A DNA stretch of 64,000 bases. Source: Mycobacterium sp. IS-1496. Lineage in GTDB: Bacteria; Actinomycetota; Actinomycetes; Mycobacteriales; Mycobacteriaceae. Positions 52,620 through 60,542 of the stretch are shown one piece after another (within the stretch, counting starts at the first letter, position 1; every line of letters starts with the position of its first letter). The notes beneath the pieces were generated by a model, which made no database searches, was not told where the DNA came from, and saw only the letters and a list, made by a program, of their open reading frames with translations. The stretch is from assembly GCF_001499995.1 (NCBI RefSeq), contig NZ_LQIU01000034.1:1-64000 (forward strand), given 5' to 3'. The position numbers and the translations under genes were made by a program.

Positions 52620-52862
52620 CTATGGGTGCGCGCCGTTCGCGATCGGGCAGGTCAGAGTCCGGGTGATCCCGTCGACTCCCTGAACGCTCGGGACGACGGC
52701 CGACCGTAGATCGTCGAGGCTGTCGGCGCCGATCCGGACCACCACGTCGTAGGGTCCGGTGACGTATTCCGCGGTCTGCACACCGGGCAGCTCGGCCAAC
52801 CGTGCCGCCACGACCTCGGCGCGGCCGACCTCGGTCTGGATCAGCATGAAAGCCTCGACCAC
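52620..52862 (-). CDS. Stand-alone Lrp/AsnC ligand-binding (RAM) domain protein
   Basis: 80 residues: VVEAFMLIQTEVGRAEVVAA...LPGVQTAEYVTGPYDVVVRI, the ACT-like effector domain of Lrp/AsnC regulators without the DNA-binding helix-turn-helix. GGAGG nine bases before the GTG at 52862 decides the start. The long in-frame extension upstream is antisense to thiL. A small amino-acid sensor or adaptor is likely. Confidence 0.8.
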   Translation of the reverse strand: MVEAFMLIQTEVGRAEVVAARLAELPGVQTAEYVTGPYDVVVRIGADSLDDLRSAVVPSVQGVDGITRTLTCPIANGAHP

Positions 52863-52961
52863 CGGTGTTCGCCTCCGTCCCGCCCCATAGACTCCGGGGA
52901 CCAAACGTACCGCAGGTGGAGCCGGTGCTGCGCGTCGTGACGGCCGCCGGGTGGAGGTGAC

Positions 52962-53918
52962 ATGGCGCCGTTCGACCCGACCGCGAGCATGGCGGACGTC
53001 GGTGAGTTCGCGGTGATCGATGCGCTGGTGCGGGGGCGGCGGTTGCCGCCGTCGATCACGCTGGGACCCGGTGACGACGCCGCCATGGTGACGTTCGCGG
53101 ACGGCCGGACGGTGGTGTCGACCGACATGCTGGTTCAAGACAGGCACTTCCGGCTCGAATGGTCGACGCCGTACGACGTCGGGCGCAAGGCGATCGCGCA
53201 GAACGCCGCCGACGTGGAGGCGATGGGCGCGACGGCGACCGCGTTCGTCGTCGCGTTCGGCGCGCCCGCAGACACCCCGGCCGGTTCGGCGGTGCGCCTC
53301 AGCGACGGTATGTGGGACGAGGCGGCCGCGATGGGTGCGGGCATCGCCGGTGGCGACCTGGTCCGCGCCCCGCAGTGGGTGATCTCGGTGACGGTGCTGG
53401 GTGACCTCGCCGGCCGGGCGCCCGTGCGCAGGGACGGTGCCCGTCCGGGTCACATCGTCGCGGTGACGGGGGAGCTCGGTCGGTCGGCCGCTGGATATGA
53501 GTTGTGGCACAAGGGAATCGACGAGTTCAGTGAGCTGCGCCGTCGGCACCTCGTGCCCGCGCCGCCCTACGGTCAGGGCCGCGCCGCGGCGGATGCAGGC
53601 GCGACGGCGATGACCGACGTCTCCGACGGGCTGCTGGCCGATCTCGGGCACATCGCGGACGCATCGGGATGCCGGATCGACGTGGACCGGGCGGCGTTGC
53701 GCGCACCCCCAGACGCGGTGGCCGGCGCCGCGGCGGTCGTGGGCGGCGACCCGTGGGCGTTCGTGCTCGGCGGCGGGGAGGACCACGCGCTGGCCGCGGC
53801 CTTCCCCGGCCCGCCGCCGGACGGGTGGCGGACGGTCGGGCGGGTGGTCGCAGGCCCGACCGGCGTACTGGTCGACGGCGGCACGTGGACCGGAAACCGG
53901 GGATGGCAGTCGTTTTGA
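52962..53918 (+). CDS. thiL: Thiamine-monophosphate kinase
   Basis: 318 residues, PurM/AIRS-like ATP enzyme making thiamine diphosphate. It has GEFAVIDALVRG, LGPGDDAAMV, STDMLVQDRHF, the Mg/ATP stretch AGGDLV and TDVSDGLLADLGHIADASG. ATG with GGTGGAGGT upstream. ung follows after 28 bases. Corresponds to Rv2977c. Confidence 0.95.
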   Translation: MAPFDPTASMADVGEFAVIDALVRGRRLPPSITLGPGDDAAMVTFADGRTVVSTDMLVQDRHFRLEWSTPYDVGRKAIAQNAADVEAMGATATAFVVAFGAPADTPAGSAVRLSDGMWDEAAAMGAGIAGGDLVRAPQWVISVTVLGDLAGRAPVRRDGARPGHIVAVTGELGRSAAGYELWHKGIDEFSELRRRHLVPAPPYGQGRAAADAGATAMTDVSDGLLADLGHIADASGCRIDVDRAALRAPPDAVAGAAAVVGGDPWAFVLGGGEDHALAAAFPGPPPDGWRTVGRVVAGPTGVLVDGGTWTGNRGWQSF

Positions 53919-53946
53919 CGAACCCCGCACGCTAGGTTGGCTTTTC

Positions 53947-54630
53947 GTGACTGCACGCGCGCTCTCCGAACTCGTCGACCAGGGCTGGGCGCACGCGCTC
54001 GAACCCGTGCGTGAGCAGGTGGCCCGGATGGGGGAGTTCCTGCGCGCCGAACTCGCCGCCGGCCACCGCTACCTGCCCGCCGGCGCCAACGTGCTGCGGG
54101 CGTTCTCGTTCCCGTTCGACCAGGTCCGGGTGCTCATCGTGGGTCAGGATCCCTACCCGACGCCCGGGCACGCGGTCGGCCTGAGCTTCTCGGTGGACCC
54201 GGAGGTCCGTCCACTGCCGCGCAGCCTGGCCAACATCTTCACCGAATACACCGCCGACCTGGGCCACCCGCAGCCGAGTAACGGCGACCTCACCCCGTGG
54301 GCGGAGCGTGGTGTGCTGCTGCTCAACAGGGTACTGACGGTGCGTCCCGGCACCCCCGCGTCGCACCGCGGCAAGGGCTGGGAGGCGGTCACCGAATGCG
54401 CGATCAGGGCCCTCGTCGCCAGGGACACGCCGATGGTGGCGGTGCTGTGGGGTCGTGATGCGGCGACTCTCAAACCGATGCTGACGGGCGAGGCGTGTGT
54501 GGCGATCGAGTCACCGCACCCCTCGCCGCTGTCGGCGTCACGCGGGTTCTTCGGGTCGCGGCCGTTCAGCCGGGCGAACGAGTTGTTGACGGAGCTGGGT
54601 GCCGAACCGATCGACTGGCGGTTGCCTTAG
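53947..54630 (+). CDS. ung: Uracil-DNA glycosylase
   Basis: 227 residues, family 1 UDG. Water-activating GQDPYPTPGHAVGLSFS (Asp), NRVLTVRPG, and the Leu/His loop HPSPLSASRGFFGS. GTG start with TAGGTT (53933-53938) eight bases upstream, so it probably has its own leaderless promoter after thiL. Corresponds to Rv2976c. Confidence 0.96.
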   Translation: MTARALSELVDQGWAHALEPVREQVARMGEFLRAELAAGHRYLPAGANVLRAFSFPFDQVRVLIVGQDPYPTPGHAVGLSFSVDPEVRPLPRSLANIFTEYTADLGHPQPSNGDLTPWAERGVLLLNRVLTVRPGTPASHRGKGWEAVTECAIRALVARDTPMVAVLWGRDAATLKPMLTGEACVAIESPHPSPLSASRGFFGSRPFSRANELLTELGAEPIDWRLP

Positions 54631-54642
54631 CGGCAGTGGAGA

Positions 54643-55002
54643 TCAGGGGATCGCGGGGATCGGCGGCGGCGAGGGGATCGCCGGGGGCGACGGAATGGCC
54701 GGGATCGCCGGTGGGGCCGGGATCGCCGGGGGTGCGGGGATTTCGACGGTGCCGTCACCGTCGGTCGTGCCGGGCGGCACCTCGGGCGCCACGGTGCCCG
54801 TCGCGGGCGGCGTCGTCTCGGCCGGGGGGCTGACCGTCACCGACGTCGTCTCCGTGGACGTCTCGGTGGTGGTCGTCGTGGTCGTGGACGTGGTCTCCCC
54901 GCCCTCGCTCGAATCGCCGCCGCATGCGGTCGCGAACGCGCCGACGGCGACGACCGCCGCGGTGGCGAACAGGACAGACCTACTCTTCTCGCGCAAGGAC
55001 AT
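54643..55002 (-). CDS. Small lipoprotein with Thr-rich and Pro-Ala-Ile-Pro repeat tail
   Basis: 119 residues. A signal peptide with lipobox AFATAC (Cys27) is followed by a Gly/Ser/Glu patch, a run of about eight Thr (TTTTTTTT region) and a C-terminal PAPPAIPAPPAIPAIP-type repeat with about seven PPAIP units. No folded domain is apparent. It is likely a disordered surface lipoprotein, possibly O-mannosylated on Thr. The repeat DNA (GGGATCGCCGGGGG-like) may vary in copy number. Confidence 0.72.
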   Translation of the reverse strand: MSLREKSRSVLFATAAVVAVGAFATACGGDSSEGGETTSTTTTTTTETSTETTSVTVSPPAETTPPATGTVAPEVPPGTTDGDGTVEIPAPPAIPAPPAIPAIPSPPAIPSPPPIPAIP

Positions 55003-55046
55003 GCCGCGGGGCTACCCGGACGGCGCCGGGCTCAACCGTGGGCAGG

Positions 55047-55241
55047 TCAGCCGCGAGCGACCTTGCCCGCCTTGAGGCAGGAGGTGCACACGTTGACGCG
55101 CTTCTTGTTGCCGCCCGGATGGGAAACGGCGCGCACGGTCTGGATGTTCGGATTCCACCGACGGCTGGTCCGGCGATGGGAGTGCGACACCGACTTGCCG
55201 AAGCCGGGGCCCTTTCCGCAGACATCGCACACGGCAGCCAT
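55047..55241 (-). CDS. rpmB: 50S ribosomal protein L28
   Basis: 64 residues, including the conserved SVSHSHRRTSRRWNPNIQ. Two CxxC pairs (CDVCG at 5-8; CTSC near 52-55) make it the zinc-binding C+ form. Actinobacteria often carry a second, Cys-less Zur-controlled L28 elsewhere. ATG preceded by AAGGAGT. Divergent from the DhaL gene with 222 bases between. The corresponding M. tuberculosis gene is rpmB2-like, Rv2975-region. Confidence 0.95.
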   Translation of the reverse strand: MAAVCDVCGKGPGFGKSVSHSHRRTSRRWNPNIQTVRAVSHPGGNKKRVNVCTSCLKAGKVARG

Positions 55242-55463
55242 ATCTAGAACTCCTTGGATCAGTACGTGGGGGTCCGGGTCCCTGGGCCGCGGCGAGCGCG
55301 GAACGACCCGACAACCTGATCAGGATACCGGCCGGGCGGGTGATCGCCAAAACCGCCCGCGGTGCCTCCGCGGCAGCCGTCCACAGGACGCCTCGGCGCG
55401 GCAGCGATGTCCGGGGAGGTCGATAGGCTGGCGCGCACGACCGGGGTGAGGGCAGGAGGTGAG

Positions 55464-57080
55464 ATGGCGGCTGGGCGACTCGACGCGACGGTGCTGCGCG
55501 GCTGGGCCCACGCCGCGGTCGAGGACCTGATAGCCCACACCGACGAGATCAACGGGCTCAACGTCTTCCCGGTTCCCGACGCCGACACCGGCACCAACAT
55601 GCTGTTCACCATGCGTTCGGCCTGGTCGCAGGCCCAGGGCTGCGACGGCGACGTCGCCGAGGTGGCGGCCGCGCTCGCGGAGGGGGCGCTGCACGGCGCC
55701 CGCGGCAACTCCGGTGTGATCCTGTCGCAGATCCTGCGCGGTGTCGCCGAGGTCACCGCCGGCGCCGCGGCCCGCCGGGGCGGTTCGCTGCCGGAGGTCG
55801 ACGGTGCGCTGTTCGCCTCCGCCCTGCGCCACGGCGTCGACCTCGTCGAGGCCGCACTGGACACCAGGCCGGGCACCATCGTGTCGGTCCTCGCGGCGGC
55901 GGCCGAGGCCGCCGGCAACGCGGCGCCCGGGTTGCCCGACGCGGTGGCCGCGGCTGCCGACGCCGCGGCGATCGCCCTCGACGAGACCCCCGGGCAACTG
56001 GACGTCCTCGCCGAGGCCGGTGTCGTCGACGCGGGCGGTCGCGGTCTGCTGGTGCTGCTCGACGCCCTGGCCCGCGCCCTGACCGGTCGTACCCCGCGGC
56101 GCCAGGCCTACCGGCCGGCGACGCAACCGGCCCGCGAGGCCGCGGGCGCCACCCCGCAGTTCGAGGTCATGTACCTGCTGGGCGGGTGCGGGTCCGACGG
56201 GGTCGAGGTGCTGCGCCGCCGGCTCGAGGGTCTCGGTGACTCCATCGTGATCGCGGCGGCAGGCGCTTCCGGCGCTCCCGGGCAGTACTCGGTGCACGTC
56301 CATTCCGACGATGCCGGCGCCGCCGTCGAGGCCGGTCTGGCCGTCGGCGTCCCCAGCCGGATCCAGATCACCGCGCTGGCCGGTGCGACCACCGCCCGCC
56401 CGCAGGGCACCTGGACCCGCGAACGCGCGGTGCTCGCCGTCGTCGACGGATCCGGCGCGGCCGAATTGTTCGCCGGTGAGGGTGCGCACGTCCTGCGGCC
56501 CGAACCCGATTCGCAGGTCACCGCCAAACAGCTGCTGCGCGGCCTCGTCGACACCGGGGCCGGGCAGGTCATGGTGCTGCCGAACGGCTACGTGGCCGCC
56601 GAGGAACTCGTCGCCGGGTGCACCGCCGCGATGGGCCGGGGCATCGACGTCGTGCCGGTACCGGCCGGGTCGATGGTGCAGGGACTGGCGGCGCTGGCCG
56701 TCCACGATCCCGCGCGGCACGCCGTCGACGACGGCTACACCATGGCCCGCGCCGGCGCGTCCGCACGGCACGGCGCCGTCCGCGTCGCCACGGAGGAGGC
56801 GCTCACCTGGGCGGGCGCCTGCAACCCGGGCGACGGCCTCGGCATCTCCGGTGACGAGGTGCTCATCGTCGGCCCCGACGTGGCCGCGGCGGCCGCCGGG
56901 CTGATCGACCTGCTGCTGCTGGCCGGCGGCGAACTGGTCACGGTCCTCACCGGCGAGGGGGTCGACGGCGCGGTGGGCGACGCGCTGCGCGAGCACGTCC
57001 ACCGGCGCCACCTCGGCACCGAATTGGTCACTTATCACACCGGCCACCGCGGCGATGCGCTGCTGATCGGGGTCGAGTGA
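55464..57080 (+). CDS. DhaL/DAK-phosphatase domain protein (YloV/FakA-like)
   Basis: 538 residues. An N-terminal DhaL (Dak2) kinase domain has the metal site NVFPVPDADTGTNM and GARGNSGVILSQILRG. It is followed by the FakA-type middle domain and a C-terminal DegV-like/Dak phosphatase-like region (MVLPNGYVAAEE...). FakA phosphorylates fatty acids bound to FakB, and no FakB is in view, so the substrate is uncertain. GGAGG four bases before ATG 55464. TAGGCT at 55424-55429 is a likely -10. In M. tuberculosis this gene is split (Rv2975c/Rv2974c), but here it is intact. Confidence 0.88.
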   Translation: MAAGRLDATVLRGWAHAAVEDLIAHTDEINGLNVFPVPDADTGTNMLFTMRSAWSQAQGCDGDVAEVAAALAEGALHGARGNSGVILSQILRGVAEVTAGAAARRGGSLPEVDGALFASALRHGVDLVEAALDTRPGTIVSVLAAAAEAAGNAAPGLPDAVAAAADAAAIALDETPGQLDVLAEAGVVDAGGRGLLVLLDALARALTGRTPRRQAYRPATQPAREAAGATPQFEVMYLLGGCGSDGVEVLRRRLEGLGDSIVIAAAGASGAPGQYSVHVHSDDAGAAVEAGLAVGVPSRIQITALAGATTARPQGTWTRERAVLAVVDGSGAAELFAGEGAHVLRPEPDSQVTAKQLLRGLVDTGAGQVMVLPNGYVAAEELVAGCTAAMGRGIDVVPVPAGSMVQGLAALAVHDPARHAVDDGYTMARAGASARHGAVRVATEEALTWAGACNPGDGLGISGDEVLIVGPDVAAAAAGLIDLLLLAGGELVTVLTGEGVDGAVGDALREHVHRRHLGTELVTYHTGHRGDALLIGVE

Positions 57081-57081
57081 G

Positions 57082-59307
57082 ATGGTCGCCCTGACCGACC
57101 GGCTGGACTTCGTCATCGGCGGCAAGTCCGCGGCGGCGCTGGAGGAGCACTTCGGCATCCGCACCGTCAACGATCTGCTGCGCCACTATCCGCGCAAGTA
57201 CAGCGACGGGATGAGCGTGCGGGGCGAGGGGGAGACGCTCGACCTCGAGGAGGGCGAGCACGTCACCTTCGTCGACGTCATCACCGACGCCAAGCCGGGG
57301 CAGATGAAACCGCTGCCGGGTAAGCGGCCCCGAAAGTATCTGCGGGTCACACTCGGCAGCCGCAAACCCGCGGTGACCGCGACCTTCTTCAACGCCGACT
57401 GGATGATCGACAAACTGCCCGTCGGCACCCGGCTGATGCTCTCCGGTGAGGTGAAGTACTTCCGTAACACCCTGCAGCTGACGCACCCGGCGTTCTTGGT
57501 CCTCGAATCCCCCGCGGGTAAGACGATCGGCACCAAATCGCTCAAGACCATCGCGGCGTCGTCGGGCGCCACCGGTGACGATCTGCTCGCCGCATTCGAG
57601 CGGGACTTCTTCCCGATCTACCCGGCCAGCGCCAAGGTGCAGAGCTGGGACATCTACGCCTGTGTGCGGCAGGTCCTCGACGTGCTGGACCCGGTAGAAG
57701 AGCCCCTGCCGGAAACCGTTGTGCGCGAACGCGGTCTGATCGCCGAGGACGCCGCACTGCGCGCGATCCACCTCGCCGAGAACGAACTCGAGCGGGACCG
57801 GGCCAGGGACCGGCTGACGTTCGACGAAGCCGTGGGCCTGCAATGGGGGCTGGTGTCGCGGCGCTACGGGGAACTGACCGAGGCAGGCCCCCCGGCGCCC
57901 CTGCGGGAGGACGGTCTGGTCGCCGGGATGCCGGAGCGTCTGCCCTTCGAGCTCACCAACGGTCAGCGCGAGGTGCTCGCCGTGCTGGCCACCGAACTGG
58001 CCGGGACCCGCCCGATGAACCGCATGCTGCAGGGCGAGGTGGGCTCCGGTAAGACGGTGATCGCCGTGCTGGCCATGTTGCAGATGGTCGACGCCGGCTA
58101 CCAGTGCGCCATGCTCGCGCCCACCGAAGTGCTTGCCGCGCAACATGACCGCTCGATCCGTCAGATCCTCGGCCCGCTGGGGATGGCCGGTCAGCTCGGC
58201 GGCGCGGAGTCTGCGACCCGGGTCGCGCTGCTGACCGGGTCGATGACCCCGCAGCAGAAGCGGCAGGTGCGCAACGACGTGGCCACCGGGCAGGCCGGGA
58301 TCGTGATCGGCACCCACGCGCTGCTGCAGGACGCCGTCGAATTCGACAACCTCGGCATGGTGGTGGTCGACGAACAACACCGGTTCGGTGTCGAACAGCG
58401 GGACCGGTTGCGGGCCAAGGCTCGTGGCGGCGTCACACCGCACCTGTTGGTGATGACCGCGACCCCGATACCGCGCACGGTGGCGCTGACCGTCTACGGG
58501 GATCTGGAGACCTCGACACTGCGGGAGCTGCCGCGCGGCCGCCAGCCCATCACCACCAACACGATCTTCGTCACCCAGCACCCGACATGGCTGGACCGGG
58601 CGTGGGCCCGCATCGTCGAGGAGGTCCGCGACGGCAGGCAGGCCTACGTGGTGGCCTCGCGCATCGACGAGACCGACATACCGCAGGGCAACGAGCAGGG
58701 CCCGCCACCGGTGACCGTCGTCGCGCTCTACGACACGCTGCGCGCCGGGCCGCTGGCCGGTCTGCGCGTCGGATTGATGCACGGACGGCTCTCCGGGGAC
58801 GAGAAGGACGCGGTGATGACGGCCTTCCGGGCCGGCGAGATCGACGTGCTGGTCTGCACGACGGTCATCGAGGTCGGTGTCGACGTGCCGAACGCCACGA
58901 TGATGGTGGTCATGGACGCCGACCGGTTCGGCATCAGCCAGCTCCACCAACTCCGTGGCCGGATCGGCCGCGGCAGCCACCCGAGCCTGTGCCTGCTGGC
59001 CACCCGGTTGCCGGAGACCTCGAAAGCGGGGGCACGGCTCACGGCGGTCGCGGGCACGCTCGACGGGTTCGCGCTCGCCGACCTCGATCTGCGTGAGCGC
59101 AGGGAAGGTGACGTGCTGGGGCTGCACCAGTCGGGGAACGTGAACTCGCTGCGCTTCCTGTCGCTGTCCGAACACCTCGAGGTGATCGTCGCGGCGCGTG
59201 AGCTCTGCGAAACGCTCTACGAGAAGTCGCCCGACCACCCCGGGATGGCCACGCTCGCCGCACCGTTCACCGACACCGACCGCGTCGAGTACCTGGAGAA
59301 GTCGTGA
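57082..59307 (+). CDS. recG: ATP-dependent DNA helicase RecG
   Basis: 741 residues. Reverses stalled forks and processes Holliday junctions. The order is wedge/OB domain (about 60-160), Walker A GEVGSGKT, DEQH box VVDEQHRFG, motif III TATPIPRT, motif VI QLRGRIGRG and the TRG-type end. ATG one base after the DhaL-protein stop. The GTGA overlap with the HNH gene makes a three-gene operon. Corresponds to Rv2973c. Confidence 0.96.
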   Translation: MVALTDRLDFVIGGKSAAALEEHFGIRTVNDLLRHYPRKYSDGMSVRGEGETLDLEEGEHVTFVDVITDAKPGQMKPLPGKRPRKYLRVTLGSRKPAVTATFFNADWMIDKLPVGTRLMLSGEVKYFRNTLQLTHPAFLVLESPAGKTIGTKSLKTIAASSGATGDDLLAAFERDFFPIYPASAKVQSWDIYACVRQVLDVLDPVEEPLPETVVRERGLIAEDAALRAIHLAENELERDRARDRLTFDEAVGLQWGLVSRRYGELTEAGPPAPLREDGLVAGMPERLPFELTNGQREVLAVLATELAGTRPMNRMLQGEVGSGKTVIAVLAMLQMVDAGYQCAMLAPTEVLAAQHDRSIRQILGPLGMAGQLGGAESATRVALLTGSMTPQQKRQVRNDVATGQAGIVIGTHALLQDAVEFDNLGMVVVDEQHRFGVEQRDRLRAKARGGVTPHLLVMTATPIPRTVALTVYGDLETSTLRELPRGRQPITTNTIFVTQHPTWLDRAWARIVEEVRDGRQAYVVASRIDETDIPQGNEQGPPPVTVVALYDTLRAGPLAGLRVGLMHGRLSGDEKDAVMTAFRAGEIDVLVCTTVIEVGVDVPNATMMVVMDADRFGISQLHQLRGRIGRGSHPSLCLLATRLPETSKAGARLTAVAGTLDGFALADLDLRERREGDVLGLHQSGNVNSLRFLSLSEHLEVIVAARELCETLYEKSPDHPGMATLAAPFTDTDRVEYLEKS

Positions 59308-60014
59308 GCCGTCCGCGGACACTGTGGGTGGTGCTCGCCGCGGTGCTCGCGGTGCTCGTCGCCTATCAGACCGTGTCGTCGACGGCGGAGCGCTCAGCGC
59401 AGTTCGTCGCCGACGCCGACGTGCCCACCGTCGCACCGGGTGTCGACGTCCTCGCCGGCGTGGCGACGGTGCCGGCACGGATCCGCGGCCACGACTACCG
59501 GCGGGCCGCGTTCGGTGACGCGTGGACCGACGACAACAGCGCGCCCGGTGGCCGCAACGGCTGCGACACCCGCAACGACATCCTCGACCGCGACCTCGTG
59601 GAGAAGACGTACGTCTCGATCAGCCGATGCCCCACGGCCGTGGCCACCGGAGTCCTGCACGACCCCTACACCAACGTCGTCATCTCGTTCACCCGCGGCA
59701 ACCAGACCGGTGCGGCCGTGCAGATCGAGCACATCGTCCCGCTGGCGTACGCCTGGGACCAGGGTGCGCGCAACTGGACCGACGAGATGCGGGTGCGGTT
59801 CGCCAACGACCCGGCCAATCTCCTTGCGGTGCAAGGGGAGGTGAACCAGGACAAGGGTGACCAGGAGCCGGCGCGCTGGATGCCGCCCAACGCGGCCTTC
59901 CACTGCCAGTACGCGGTGCAGTTCATCGCGGTGCTGCGCGGCTACGGGCTACCGGTCGACGCGCCCTCGGTGCCCGCGCTGCGGCGGGCCGCCGACACCT
60001 GCCCGAGCGGGTGA
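59304..60014 (+). CDS. Secreted HNH-family (DUF1524-like) endonuclease
   Basis: 236 residues. One N-terminal membrane helix or uncleaved signal (5-25) is followed by a nuclease-like domain with IEHIVPLAYAWDQGARNW (His-x-x-Pro core), then FANDPANLLAV and NQDKGDQEPARWMPP, the DUF1524/HNH beta-beta-alpha pattern. Two Cys pairs may form disulfides. It corresponds to Rv2972c after recG, so it belongs to the conserved chromosome and not to the island beyond it. GTG start overlapping the recG stop. Confidence 0.87.
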   Translation: MSRPRTLWVVLAAVLAVLVAYQTVSSTAERSAQFVADADVPTVAPGVDVLAGVATVPARIRGHDYRRAAFGDAWTDDNSAPGGRNGCDTRNDILDRDLVEKTYVSISRCPTAVATGVLHDPYTNVVISFTRGNQTGAAVQIEHIVPLAYAWDQGARNWTDEMRVRFANDPANLLAVQGEVNQDKGDQEPARWMPPNAAFHCQYAVQFIAVLRGYGLPVDAPSVPALRRAADTCPSG

Positions 60015-60016
60015 GG

Positions 60017-60033
60017 TACTACTGCGGGTAGTA
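60017..60033. repeat. Inverted repeat TACTAC-TGCGG-GTAGTA
   Basis: A perfect 6-bp inverted repeat with a five-base loop, three bases after the HNH stop and 106 bases before the first TIR gene. It could be a weak terminator or an operator at the island edge. Confidence 0.4.
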
Positions 60034-60066
60034 ACGAGCAACAAGGAGGTGCGAGGCCTCAACGGT

Positions 60067-60085
60067 GTCTACTACCTACGTAGAC
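60067..60085. repeat. Inverted repeat GTCTAC-TACCTAC-GTAGAC
   Basis: A perfect 6-bp inverted repeat with a seven-base centre, 38 bases before the first TIR gene and sharing the TACTAC word with the repeat at 60017. Its position suits an operator or a promoter-overlapping site for the TIR operon. Confidence 0.4.
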
Positions 60086-60122
60086 TCGGGCATGGACGGC
60101 ACCGACATAGCGGGGAGGCACG

Positions 60123-60542
60123 GTGGCGCGGCACGTTTATTTTGCATTCGACTATCAGGACGTTTTCAAGGTCAACCAGGTGCGACGAGCGGGCCAATTC
60201 GTCGGAATCGCGCGGGCCGGCTTTCTCGACGCATCGCAGTGGGAGAAGTTGAAGCTGCTGAACCGAGCTGTTATCAAGCGCACCATAGACGCAAGTTTGA
60301 TCAACACCTCAGTGACGGTCGTCGTCGTGGGTGCGCGTACTGCATCCCGCGAGTGGGTCCGCTACGAGCTCGACGCGAGCATTGCTCGCGGTAATGGCTT
60401 GTTGGGGGTGTACTTGCCTGGCGAGTCGGGGCATCCCAAACCAAGCGCGCTCGAGAGAGTGGGTGCACCGCTGTTCAGCTTCGATTTGCAGCGTTTCGCC
60501 ACCTGGGTCGAGGCGGCAGCTTTGCGCGCAGGTCGACTGTGA
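60123..60542 (+). CDS. ThsB-like TIR-domain protein 1 (MTH538/DUF1863-like)
   Basis: 139 residues, a single TIR-like domain. It begins ARHVYFAFDYQDVFKVNQVR, the signature start of Thoeris ThsB proteins. Strand D lies at SVTVVVVGARTASREWVRYELDASI, with the putative NADase Glu82 in WVRYEL. ThsB enzymes sense phage and turn NAD+ into cyclic ADP-ribose-type or related signals. GTG start with GGGGAGG five bases upstream. The stop overlaps the next start as GTGA, so synthase and receptor would be co-translated. Codon use is looser than in the preceding recG operon. Confidence 0.85.
   Translation: MARHVYFAFDYQDVFKVNQVRRAGQFVGIARAGFLDASQWEKLKLLNRAVIKRTIDASLINTSVTVVVVGARTASREWVRYELDASIARGNGLLGVYLPGESGHPKPSALERVGAPLFSFDLQRFATWVEAAALRAGRL

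Noticed and set aside
52863..52961. TPP riboswitch before thiL
   Set aside because: The 99-base gap holds no CUGAGA-type or other conserved TPP-element core, and it must also contain the promoter of the divergent RAM-domain gene.
57028..59478. An 816-codon minus-strand frame opposite recG
   Set aside because: Shadow of recG. Composition is Arg/Gly/His/Val-rich with no recognisable domain.
59304..60014. HNH protein as part of the defence island
   Set aside because: It is coupled to recG by a GTGA overlap and has an equivalent after recG in M. tuberculosis, so it belongs to the core chromosome.
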